Assembly: GCA_014529385.2 (NCBI GenBank)
Contig: CM043963.1
Location: 67,669,412-67,733,411 of the forward strand
Direction: 5' to 3'
Length of the DNA: 64,000 nucleotides
Origin: Adiantum capillus-veneris
Taxonomy: Eukaryota; Streptophyta; Polypodiopsida; Polypodiales; Pteridaceae
Part shown: positions 22,020-36,304 of the stretch, one piece after another
Layout of the letters: every line of letters starts with the position of its first letter
How positions within the stretch are numbered: the first letter of the stretch is position 1
The notes under the pieces: generated by a model
What the model was told of the DNA's origin: nothing
The model's database searches: none
The model's input: the letters and a program-made list of their open reading frames with translations, nothing else
Made by a program: the position numbers and the translations under genes

Positions 22020-25000
22020 TTAAGGCTTTGGGACTTGCATGTGGTAGTACAGGCCACAATAATAGATTTTGACTCGTCCATAATCAAGTAGGTTCTTGAC
22101 TCCTTTAATGCTGAGGATGGTAGTGTTGTTCTCAATGGTGTTAGAGTCACAACAACTCCTGACGACATTGCACATGCCTTCACGATGCCTAATGAACCAA
22201 AGACAACCATAGCCTCTACGAAACATATAAGCATAGCACTGAAAGAAGATGAAGCATCTAAGAAGAAATGCAAAGCCAGTGTACAAGGGGTTCCAGTAGC
22301 AGAATTGGATGTCCCCTCAGTTTATAGGTTTGTGGCTGAGGTTGTTAGTATGAAAAATAACCCTACGTATGTGTCACAAAAGCTGTTTGCTATGCTTTTG
22401 GCAAAACAATTAAATGCTACACCTAAGAATAGATTTATGTCAGATTTTGTCTCACAATGTGCTCTAGGAGACTGCCAAGATAAAATCCCAGAGTGTATTC
22501 AAAGCTTGGTATGTCTGGCAATTTTTATACTGGGCAGTTGCGCCAGAGGCCAATGATCAGGTACAGATGGCTTGGAGTCAAAAGCCAATCCCAAAGACTG
22601 CCAATTTCGAGCTATCTTTAGATGAAGAAGATCCAGGCAATCAATTGGCCTTAACCAGACAAAAGAGGAAGCACCTAGGGGGAAGCCAGTGGTTCCAAGA
22701 AACCAAGGATGATACTGACCAAAAGTACTGCTATTATTAGGCATCTTGAGAATCAGGTAAAGTCTTTGCCTACCAAGAAAGCTTCAGCATGCTAGACTTC
22801 AGTCACAACTGAAGAACAAACTCCAGCAAAGACCAGTGCTGGGAAGGGCCAACAAGAGGAACATATCCCAACGGACATCAGCACTGGAAAGGGTTCTAAA
22901 GAAAAGACAAGCACTGAACAACCTGTAGTCAAAGATAAGGGAAAGGGTCCAGTACCTTACAATCCAAACAAAATTCCTTTCAGTGAATTAGCCTTATCCA
23001 TAGCCAAGAAAGATAAACTGCAGCAATTGCAACATAATCCCCTTAAAGGAAAATTGACATTTCAAACTACTGATTTAGCACGTTTACCATACATGGCTAC
23101 CGTAATGGTTTATGAGCCAGTTCAATCTGACCAAGAAAATATAGTTGATGGATGCTCAATGCTTATTGAATCATCATGGAATACCATTGTCAATGCCTTA
23201 GGTCAAATGATGGATGCATCAGTGCCTAGTGAGCAAGTGGTTAATCTCAAAGAAGACTTGGAGAGCAGCCAGCAACAGCAGGTTCAGAAACTCCAGAAGG
23301 ATGTAGCTACACAAAGACTCATGCATACTATTGCTGAGAATCAGTCAGTGAGGACGAACAATGATCTGCAGACAAAGCTTCTGAAGATAGAAACAAAATA
23401 TAGGCAGTTAAAGGAGGACAAGTCACTCTGAATATGGACAATCTGAAAGCCCTAATGGAGACTATTCAAAGTGATCTACAAGATAAGCTCTCAGAATACA
23501 ATATAGCATTGGTAAATCAAGCCATTCTGAATTACATTGAAAAATAGAATAATCCTGATGAGGATTCTAAGAGGGAAGAAGAGAAGGATGAAGAAGGAGA
23601 GGACAACCACGTCAACAAGCCAGATGGTGAAGACAATGACTTTCCTCCTTCTCCACATTCTTTAGGATCTGGAGCTGGTGGATCTGCTGCTATAGGGGAC
23701 AGTCAGCCCAACAGAGACTGGCCAGACCAGCAGTCCAGGGACCAGCGGTCTGAGGATCAACAACCAGGCAGTGGAGAGAAGGGCTAAGCTGAATATTGTC
23801 CAATACACCAGTCAAAGCACTTTGTTGACAGCAAAGGAAAAGCCAAAGCTGTGACTGAGTCCCTGAAGGGTGATGAGCAGCATTCATTTCAGCTCATCAC
23901 ACTGATAAGAGATTAAGACATCAATACGCTCCAAGTACTAGGATGTATTAGGAGGATGATACTCTCATCTCTGATCTGGCATGCTTTCAAATGTTGTATG
24001 TTGGAGCCAAAGAAATGGTACAACACTGGAAATCGGTTGCCTTTCATGATCAAGAAGTGTGCCAATTTCCTGAGCATCCCAACATAATACAGCTACTGGA
24101 TAGGGTACCTGAGTGGGTGCTAACGTCTGATGATAGGTTAGCCAATCCACATTGGCAACGATAGTCCACTGCAGACCGACATTCCCTAGAGCTAGAGTTG
24201 GACTTGCTATTTGGAAATAGGCCAACATACAAATGTATGAAGGAAGTCAGAACTCAGTTGAAAGAAGTTTTACTTCAGATGCAAATTGCCAGAGGAGTTC
24301 TAGACCAACGAGTGCAGACCATCATTGAAGAACATGCTTCCAACAGCAAAGGACCTCAGAATCAAATTACAGTAGGAGAATAGCAACTGCTCTCCAAGGA
24401 CTTTTTCAGCTAGTCCGGGTTACCAGAAAGATGATGTAGCATGAGAACCAAACCATTTTAAATTTTCTGGAGTTTGTGTCTGATTCTCTAGTTCTCTTGT
24501 ATGCATTACCTGCAAGCTGAATTTCCTAGATTCTTTTCGGCCTTGTATCCCCAGCATCCTGAACCAATGGACCGGCTCACTTACTTTGGTATCACTAATG
24601 ACCTTCATGATTTGTATGAGTGGTCCACTGTGGAATGGAAAACTTGGCAAACACTGATCAATGATGCCCTCAAATTGAATGATGCCATGGAGTTGCAGGG
24701 TGAAATGCAGAGGGTCAAAATTTGTGTGGAGCAATGGAAGATCTAGCTCTAAGGTTTGACGAAGATCACAAATCACTTGATGCAATTGACTATGGAGTCT
24801 TCCAAAATAGCTGAAAAGGATATTACGGCTAAACCAAGACTGGGACCACAATACAGATAAATGGCTGGGATTCTCTTCGAAGCCAGAATTAAGACAAATC
24901 ATCCTCTTCCACAGGGATGGATCCACATTGCCTCCCACTGTCACAAATTGGCCAGAACTCATCTGACAAAGGAAAAACGCACTATGTATGATCCCGACAC

Positions 25001-25181
25001 CAAAACTTACAACCCTCTCATGCCTTATGAATTTGAGATGTCCACTGAAAGGCGGGATCAACTTGAGCAGGAGGCCATTTATAGACTTATCCAGAAGGAC
25101 AATCCTGACACAAGGACTTCAGAGGCATCATCACCAAAGAAGGCCAAGAGAAAGCAGGTTCAGTGGAAGGATATTGGGTAG
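22020..25181 (+). pseudogene. Long unrecognised coding remnant, possibly a retroelement extra ORF
   Basis: Broken coding sequence in several frames: VVVQATIIDFDSSIIK with a stop then LNGVRVTTTPDDIAHAF (to 22185); DVPSVYRFVAEVVSMKNNPT (22185-22556); a Gln/Glu/Lys-rich predicted coiled coil (23220-23431); an acidic linker (23570-23790); WVLTSDDRLANPHWQR (24110); a 24501-24746 block with WSTVEWKTWQTLINDALKLN; and a basic end PKKAKRKQVQWKDIG (25181). The phrase 'V.L.G..V..TP.DIA..F' resembles plant-specific proteins carried downstream of integrase in some Tat/Athila elements. Its position between integrase fragments and a candidate LTR fits that. This is inference; I do not recognise the protein. 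Confidence 0.45.
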
Positions 25182-26062
25182 TTCCATCTCAGGATCAGAC
25201 AGTGTATTTTTCCCGAAAGGCATTGGGATCTTCTTGGCTGGGCACCCTTGGAATTACAATTATAGGGGTGTGAAGCACTCAACAAGCATGAAGTATGGCA
25301 TAAAGCCATACCGAAAGAGTACTATCATGAGAAACATTGGTCAAACTCATGAGGAGCATTGGCCAACTCAACAACACCAAATCAGAATCAGGCGGTGGAT
25401 TTTTTTTCCAAAAATTTGGGAATCATACAAAAATTCAAGAAAGGATGGAAGGATGTAGAAGGAGAAGACAGTCCTGGCAGGCGGGAACTGTCCCTTAGAA
25501 GATCGACCAGCAGGAGGCAATCGGATTGGCACCAAAAGCAGTTATTCTAGTAACTCAGGAGAGCTATAAATAGGACCCGCTATATTGTAATTTGGTTCTG
25601 AACTGTTTGTACTTGGCTATAGATTTATTAGCACTTTCAAGCTCTTCCCCTCTAGCTTCACTTGTAATTATCAATTCTATAATCATCTGAGCTTGAACCA
25701 TTACACACTGTACTGGTTAACCGTGAGCTATTATCTCAACTGGCAAATGCTCTTCTTAGTTTTCCAGCTATGTCTCTCATTTAAGTATCATATTCTAGTT
25801 CAGTTATCTATTTCAGTTCAGTCAATGCTCTGTTCAAGTCTCACTATCTGAACTGACGGCATACCCAGTAGCTTTAAATTCTACTCACTAGAATTAGTTG
25901 TCTGAAGAGATGAACTCCAGTTACAGTGGTAATTTATAATCTCCACATTTTCAAATGTTTCTTGATTTGATATTTTTTATAGGATCAGAATCACATCAAG
26001 GAGCATGTACAAGGGCTCAAAGATGTTGAAGTTACTTTTACAAAGCATTTACAATAGCTCAA
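25182..26062 (+). repeat. Candidate 3' LTR with promoter
   Basis: Non-coding stretch downstream of the long coding remnant. It includes the core-promoter-like GAGCTATAAATAGGACC near 25560-25580 followed by a pyrimidine-rich, AT-rich region. Exact ends were not found and no second copy is in the window. Confidence 0.35.
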
Positions 26063-26600
<538 letters not shown>

Positions 26601-27420
26601 CCATGGAGCACTACCATAACCATACCAGATCATAGAGTTTAGATTTTTACAGGGATCCCTAAATTTGAGGAAGCTTACAATACATACAGTCGCAATATGA
26701 CTCCATAAAACTAGGGCTTTTTACATGGAAGCCCTGAAACCAAACAACTACTACCACATTGGGAACTAGTACACAAAGTAAAAGACCAGATAGGTTTTAC
26801 TGGGGAGCCAAACAAAGATGGGATGCCACCACTGATGAGGGTGTTGCCACCATCCACAGCATTTGCACCGTCACACCCAACCAACATCACAAGGCCAAGC
26901 AATAGAAGCCCAAACTAAACAGCAACACTGAGGAAAGTCCCAACCTTTCCAAACAATCATAAGACAACAAAACCAAAGCATCGTAGCAAAGCTCCCAATA
27001 GGTTGAACCTCCCAAAATGCAGGAATGCCACCAAGGGATATGCCCTTGGGTTGTTCTGCACATTTGTAGCCGTCCAAACTCTGTCTCGAACTCGAGGCCT
27101 CAGGAGCCAAATCGAGTACCGTTGAAGATAACCTGACTAGGCTATCAAAGGGGACCACACCCTTGCTTGAGAAAACCACCCACTATCTCAACATAAGAAA
27201 CCCACGTCGAGCTGAACTCAAAACGTGGCCGCCCTTGTCCTCCCAAGTAAAAGGCGGGAGGGGCGACCTCTCTCGCAATTCTAAAAAGGAGATGCAAGTG
27301 ATAAAGCTCGGCATGCCTCCATCCCACCTTGCCCCATGGCTTCAAGGGGGACCATTTGTCCAATGCTTTTGCAAACCTACAAAATGTTAGCCAAAGTACT
27401 CATAGAAACTATAATCCCTC
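26601..27420 (-). other. Unrecognised, weak coding potential on the minus strand
   Basis: Overlapping short minus-strand frames (27363-27145, 27179-26871, 26902-26711) suggest a decayed transcript-derived sequence. No motif identified; a transposon 3' end is possible. Confidence 0.25.
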
Positions 27421-28505
27421 TCTTTTGTACACAATCTCAGTAGTAATTGTACTCATAAAAATCACCTTTGCAAAACAACAGTCAATGATTCATTAGAACT
27501 CGTGCCTTAGATTAAGGAAAAAATGAATAGGGTGCATGAAATAATCCATCGTAATTACTTACATATCATTGCTTTAGATTTTTGCATCTCTTACATTAAA
27601 AGAAAAAAAAACATGACTAAAATCAAATATAGAATGTCATCTAGGTAAAAGATGAAATATCTGAGAATTCTATTAACAATCACATAAAACATTCACTTGA
27701 TATTAATTTACATTATCTTATGCTACATATATACTAGATCTACCACTTCATTATTTAAGGTGATACTATTTCATGGTTACACAAGCCACATTTGAACACC
27801 TGTCAAAACTTGTAGTTTTTATTTATCGAAGATTAGATTTTCTCATTCATCGTATTTAGTTGTTAAAAAATACCTCATATACACACAATTGAAGAATTTA
27901 TAAACACACTTTCATTGATTTGCACAACATTTAAAAAAAAAAAAGAAATTATGGACTATAAATTTTATTGAATGAGCTTAAATTACAAGATTTCTATGAG
28001 TTCAAATCCTTATAAAGTGCTTAGTTGATGGGTATGGACTATGTATACATTATAGGTCTTAAGTTTTACTCCATAATTTCATCATGTTAATGAAAAAGGC
28101 TTTGAAAGATCAAAATGTTCTTCTTTATGGATGTTTATAAGATTTTGTTTTTTTATTATAACCAAAATGTGATTTAAGAACTAAGTTATGAAGCTCGAGT
28201 TCTTGGTGTAATAAGTTTTTTCTAATCCATAAACCTTGAAATCTATGCAAAACCTTATTTTGATGAGAAGGTATATTCAATTTATAAATTTTTTATTGAA
28301 ATTGCATTAAAGTTTTATGATTTTTCATCTTAAAGCTTATCACCATAATCTTAATGTGGTATTAATTTTGACAAATTAAGAGTTTGACTATGTTCTTCAC
28401 TTCACACCTAACCTAAGACATGAACATGGCCTATAATCTTGTTTTTAACTTCACAAAATAGTCATGACAACTTGTTCAAAAAACTGGATACTTAGTGTCT
28501 GTGGA
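27421..28505. other. AT-rich non-coding DNA
   Basis: No ORF above background, no repeat shared with the rest of the window, only short A and T runs. Confidence 0.5.
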
Positions 28506-28509
28506 TCTT

Positions 28510-29087
28510 TGACAGGATTTGAGTCATGGAGAAGATAAGAAGCAAGATTCGCAGATGGGAATATGTGCTTCTTCCTTCCAAAGTAGAGTGAAAGTGATCA
28601 ACTCATTCATGCTCCCGTATATAGCTTTCAATGGTCCATTGTTGAAGCTAGCCAAATGCATCTAGAAAAAGTTTTCTTAAACCAGTAAAAAGATTCCTAT
28701 GGAAGAACAACACCAAAGACTCGATGCCTTAGCAGTGGGGTAGCTGGGAAACAGCTACCCCACTGTCAAATGCATCTGGAAAAAGTTTTCTTAAACCAGT
28801 AAAAATATTCCTATGGAAGAACAACACCAAAGACTCGATGCCTTGGCAGTGGGGTAGCTGGGAAACAGTTGCGAGATTGGTCGAGCTTGGAGGTCTAGGG
28901 ATTCTTAACCCGTGCCCCACAGGGAGGCCCAGTCTGCTAAGTTTGTGGTCGCACTCGCAAAGCAAGACCAACCTTGGGCTTCTATGACCAATGCCATGAT
29001 GGACAATGTCAAGCTTTACTCGCAAGGTGGACAGTGGAAAGGGCTCTAGGTAGACGACAAACTGCTTGCCCCATTGTGGGCTAGCCT
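28510..29087 (+). pseudogene. LINE-B ORF2 3' region, copy A (part before solo LTR)
   Basis: Broken frame with IRSKIRRWEYVLLPSKV, INSFMLPYIAFNGPLLKLAK, KRFLWKNNTKDSMPWQWGSW and the plant-LINE hallmark ELGGLGILNPC. This is the region after the RT palm in non-LTR elements. It contains a 114-bp tandem duplication and is interrupted at 29088 by a solo LTR. The upstream RT palm is not recognisable in the preceding AT-rich DNA, so the fragment is 5'-truncated as LINEs often are. Confidence 0.7.
28653..28880 (+). repeat. 114-bp tandem duplication with inverted repeat at its join
   Basis: CAAATGCATCT starts both units (28653 and 28767). At the end of unit 1 AGTGGGGTAGCTG (28734-28746) is followed after GGAAA by its exact reverse complement CAGCTACCCCACT (28752-28764). 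The other copies (40160 region, 425-1335 antisense) lack the duplication. Confidence 0.9.
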
Positions 29088-30730
29088 TGTAATGGAATTG
29101 GCCTATTTAACTTGAGAGTAGCGAAAATTAATGAGAGTACTTTTGAGAAATGACTTTGTAAGCATAGCGGGTGAACATAATTGAAGATAGCAACATAATT
29201 ATAGCAAATTATTAGTTAACTTGGCATGAACAATACTTTTGCAAGAGAGAGAATTTAGAGAACATGACAATAGTTGAGGACCGGATTTATGTGGAGCCGG
29301 CGGTCCCCCCTCCAATAGGCATTTGTATTATGATTTCTTCCATTAAGAGAGAATTGTTACAATACAATCTTTGTGTTCCTTGTGACCTAGGTGATGCAAT
29401 GAAGATGGAAAGCTTCATCCATCACAAACATAACATAAACTTGAAGAAAGCTTTAACTATCCCAAGCCTCAGTCCCAAGACCTCAAACACCTTCGAAGGT
29501 GGAGAGAGCTAGCAGGGAATGAGGATAGGGAAGAGGAAGAAGAAACATTTCGTAGGAGAAAGAATTAGTTCCTCACTTATCATAACTCTTGTTTCTAGCA
29601 TACATAATAGCATAGTAATGAAGAAGAAGGAGATGGCAAGCTTAAGCATTGAAGCATGGATCTTGGTTGGATTTGCACTCCATATCCAAGAGTGTTGGTG
29701 TAGGCTCTCAACCTCTACTTGCTTGGAGAAGGAGAGGGAGCTCTTGCACTTTTCATAGCACACAATGAGAGTGTTTGTGAGTGTGTGTGGGTGAGTATAC
29801 CCCCGAAGAAACCCCCTAGCTTGCTTGGGTCGACCCCCCCTTGTAGCTCATGCTTGAAGCTCATTGGACCCCTCCAGGCCTAGCCAATCACAAGCAGGAG
29901 GCACTACAAGCAGCAAGGGTAGCCTTGAGACAAGTGTCCCCCTTTCCCCTTTGAGAGAGAGGGCTAGATAAATGCTAGATAAATGCTAAATCAATTAATT
30001 AAATCTCCTAAATTATTATTGGACCCCTTGGGTGGCCAACCAATAGGCTTCAGGAACACTATGAGGGCAACATGAGGAGGAACTTGACAAGTGTCCCTCT
30101 TGCTTTCTTTGTACCATGCATGCCTTGTGTGAGTGTGTGGGTGTTCTCTCTCATCCCCCCTCATGTAGGGCTCGCCCCCTCCTTGTAGGGATTGAATATT
30201 TGACTTTTTGACACCTCAAGCCCCTCATACATAGGCCCAATTCCCACCACAAGCTTGGCCGTTAAGCACTTTAAGCTTGGGCTTAGTTCTCACCTTAAGT
30301 GCAACCCTAACATCTCAAGCATGTCAAGCACCTCAAGCATCTCAATAATTAATCACATCAAGCATCTCAAGCACCTCAAGCACCTTAGTCATCAAGCATG
30401 ACAAGTAGGACAAGCACCCCGAGCTGGGTCGGGTTCCCGCGCCTCAAGGTCAGCCCTAGCTTACCTAAGGTCAAAGGACTTTTACACACATTATTGGAGG
30501 TCTTCAATGAAGCTAACCCTAAGGTCTTATGCTCCATTGGTTAGCCTTGCTCTTTGATATACCATCTCTCATTTGGGCCTCTTTACCATTTGCCCCATGT
30601 TGAGATAGATCTATAAGCACATGTCTATATCTTAACCCTTGTTTTCATTTATTCTCCCACATTAAGTGATCACTTTAATTTGAGAGAATCATCTGGGTTG
30701 GTTAGATATTAGATATTAGATTTTATGACA
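29088..30730 (-). mobile_element. Chromovirus solo LTR with target duplication
   Basis: On the minus strand it begins TGTCATAAAATC and ends TTCCATTACA, matching the gypsy-1 and gypsy-3 LTRs. AGCCT lies directly outside on both sides (29083-29087 and 30731-30735). The uninterrupted target is preserved at 40478-40482 in LINE-B copy B. No internal sequence remains, so it arose by recombination between the two LTRs of a former full element. It gives the reference LTR length, 1643 bp. Confidence 0.95.
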
Positions 30731-30735
30731 AGCCT

Positions 30736-31150
30736 GAAGCTCTAGGGTGTGACGGGCAAGCTTGTTAGGAAATGCAAAAGAGCGGTGGAGAGTTTGGGGT
30801 GGGGAGAATTGAGAAGGTATTTTCACAACTCTGCATCTCATTGGTCCTCGTGACTGGCTAAGGTGAGAAGCATCTCTTTGAACCCATTTTGGAGGGAAGC
30901 TCCTAGAAAGACCAATAACAAAGCCATTTGCCGATGTCTGGACCAACTGTGGGGTTATAGCAGTAATCGGTGGAAAGTACAAAACAAATGGTTCTCCAGT
31001 ACAACCTGGATGGGACTAAAAGGCTGTTGATCAGCAGATCCCCAAAACAACAGACTGGTGCGGATAGCCGATTTTCAAAAAACAAGAAAAAAAAGAAAAA
31101 ATATTTTTCCTGTTCCGGAGTTTTGGCAACACCATCGGAAGACTCGGCAA
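30736..31150 (+). pseudogene. LINE-B copy A (part after solo LTR)
   Basis: Continues the frame left at 29087: GKLVRKCKRAVE, then PFWREAPRKTNNKAICRCLD and NRWKVQNKWFSS. It parallels 40483-40915 base by base with modest divergence. It ends where gypsy-2 LTR sequence begins (ATGCCCGGGTCCACC). Confidence 0.7.
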
Positions 31151-31154
31151 TGCC

Positions 31155-34047
<2,893 letters not shown>

Positions 34048-34053
34048 TTTTCT

Positions 34054-34074
34054 TGGTGCCCCCACCGAGGATCC
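34054..34074 (+). other. Candidate primer-binding site of gypsy-2
   Basis: Begins TGGTGCCCCCACCGAGG. Its complement reads as a tRNA 3' end: CCA, discriminator A, a 7-nt acceptor strand TGGGGGC, a 5-nt T-stem strand and a GATC T-loop part, all at canonical spacing. I cannot name the tRNA. It lies six bases after the LTR end. Confidence 0.55.
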
Positions 34075-35026
34075 TTTCATGAAACCCTCCAGTTTACAAG
34101 ACTGAAACCCCTAAACTTTTGTGGATGGATGAATGTATAGCAGCGTTCGCTAACTGGATGACAGAAGAAGAATAGCTCCAAGCACAACTAGACGAACTCC
34201 GCATCTCCATCGAAGCTCGAGTGCTAGGCGTAAGGATAATCTATTTGCAGTGGGAGAGTCAACCAACATGCCAAACTCAGTGGATATACATAGGCCGGGT
34301 GCCAAGAAGAAGAAGGAGAAGGTCAAAACCATGGCCGCAACCTACAACCAACCCTCAACAACAAGATGGACGGAGCTCTGCACAATGGAGAATCAACACT
34401 ATTCTACTTCGAGAATTGGGTAACTCAAGTCACCGAGGTAATCATCACAGTCAGTTTTCAAGTCGCACTTGATGCTGCAGCACAGATAACAAAAGCATTT
34501 GCTCACACTCTCACTAGAGAAACTAGGGATCTACTGGGTTTATATTAGGAAAGCATTTGCTCACACTCTCCCTAGAGAAACTAGGGATCTACTGGGTTTA
34601 TATTAGGAAAGCATTTGCTCACACTCTCCCTAGAGAAACTAGGGATCTACTGTGTTTATATCAGGAAAGAACACCACCCTCTCCCACAAGCTTGGACAGT
34701 GACTAAGCATCTCTAAGCTTCACATGAATCAGTACAACTTACCTCAAGTCAGATCACACATACCAACACGTGTACACTCAATCAAGGTAATACTGGACTT
34801 GAAGGCTCACTACCAGCACATCATCGACACCATGCTGGGTGGGGAGCGGGGTTTTTTGAGGTTCTGGCATCAGATCAACCATTTGTCTTACATTTACAAG
34901 GCAATGTACCGTTTGAAGTTTTAATCTATGTCCTAGTATAAGAGAGTATACACGCCTCCTTGTAAAGAAAAAAAAAACTTTTTTGCAAGCTAAGCAGTGT
35001 GTCTTTCTAGCTCTCTCTCAATAATC
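34075..35026 (+). other. gypsy-2 leader with 58-bp tandem repeat
   Basis: Non-coding stretch between the primer-binding site and gag. A 58-bp unit containing GCTCACACTCTC..CTAGAGAAAC recurs at 34501, 34559 and 34617 (about 34493-34668). No other supported feature. Confidence 0.7.
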
Positions 35027-36304
35027 ATGGCAAGTGTAGCATTTCCAATATTTAAAGGAAAGAAGGGGGAAGATTTAGTCACAGACTTCCTAGATGAATT
35101 TGAAGTAGCATCTGTAGTGAGCAACAAAGATACGAATGAATCCCGGGTTAGAATCTTTATGCATCTCATGAAGCTAGAAGCTAGATCATGGTACAATGCA
35201 CTTCCACAAGCAACCAAGGATGACTGGGAGACCTTAAAAACTGCTTTTAAGAGGCGCTTTGGGGGAGGTACCACTTCAGAGAAGTTGTGGGCCAAGCTAA
35301 GAGACTTGAAGCAGGAGGGTCTTTTAGAATATGCCACCTATGAGTCCAAATTTTTGGATTTGTGGGAACGGTGGGTTGAGTCAATGGCAAGGGGGGAAGC
35401 TGCACCCGATTTCCTAAAGAAAGACCGGTTTACGCATGGCTTATGGCCGCTTCTCAAGGAGATGTTGAAGAGTAGATTCCCGGCTACGTACGAGTTAGCT
35501 GTTGAGATTGCTCTCTTGAAGGACAAGAAGCTACGAATGAAAGACAAAGAAACCGAGCCAATAGAAGCAGGAACATCACACCGACCAACAACCATGACAA
35601 CCACCATTCCACCACCACCATCGGCTCCTGGGGTAAGAGATGACCAGCAAGATATGTTGGCCCATATTACTAACCAACTCCAGAATTGGTATGTCCACTT
35701 AATACAGCAAGGAAGGAGTCAAGAAATAGATCAAGACCCAGGAAGAGCACGACGACAAAACAGGGAGTATCACTGCTACAATTGCGGAGAAGATGGTCAC
35801 GGTATGTACTACTGTCCCAAACCACGACAAAACTATAATAGAGGAGGTAGGAGGAACCAACTATCACCCCCTAGAGAAAGAACACGCCCACCCCGAGCAC
35901 CAACCCCACCAACAAAAATTCTACGTCCACCCCAGACACCACCACAAGCATCCATCCCACCTCTTCCACCAGCACCACCACCCGATCGCCCTGTAAACAT
36001 CATAAGGCTAGAAGAGAAAGGAAAAGTCGTAGTAGTGGATCCACCAAGAGCAAAGGAGAGGGACAAGGGTAAGGAGAAGGTAACCTTTTTAGAACCACTT
36101 GAATCCATGACTGTGAAAAGAGCTAGGAGGGAGAAAGCCACACAATCAGATGATGAGAGAAGCGTGAGAGGAGAGACTAGCAAGAGGCCATCCAGGCCAC
36201 GACAGAAATTGGGCATCATTGACTTCCAATTAGGGGAACGTTCTAAGCCCTATGATCTAACATTGGATGTGGCAGAGCAAGGACCAAAGATTACTTGGCC
36301 ATAG
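35027..36304 (+). CDS. gypsy-2 gag polyprotein
   Basis: Open frame of 425 codons from ATG 35027 (MASVAFPIFKGKKGEDLVTD). Residues 10-150 form a Ty3-type capsid domain (WYNALPQATKDDWETLKTAF, LWAKLRDLKQEGLLEYATYE). A Pro-rich linker follows, then an intact CCHC knuckle CYNCGEDGHGMYYC near residue 249, a Pro-rich segment and a basic tail. It ends at TAG 36302-36304, and the protease-RT frame downstream is in the same phase, so the stop could be an ordinary mutation (CAG to TAG) or a gag/pol readthrough stop. Gag assembles the cytoplasmic particle. Confidence 0.8.
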   Translation: MASVAFPIFKGKKGEDLVTDFLDEFEVASVVSNKDTNESRVRIFMHLMKLEARSWYNALPQATKDDWETLKTAFKRRFGGGTTSEKLWAKLRDLKQEGLLEYATYESKFLDLWERWVESMARGEAAPDFLKKDRFTHGLWPLLKEMLKSRFPATYELAVEIALLKDKKLRMKDKETEPIEAGTSHRPTTMTTTIPPPPSAPGVRDDQQDMLAHITNQLQNWYVHLIQQGRSQEIDQDPGRARRQNREYHCYNCGEDGHGMYYCPKPRQNYNRGGRRNQLSPPRERTRPPRAPTPPTKILRPPQTPPQASIPPLPPAPPPDRPVNIIRLEEKGKVVVVDPPRAKERDKGKEKVTFLEPLESMTVKRARREKATQSDDERSVRGETSKRPSRPRQKLGIIDFQLGERSKPYDLTLDVAEQGPKITWP

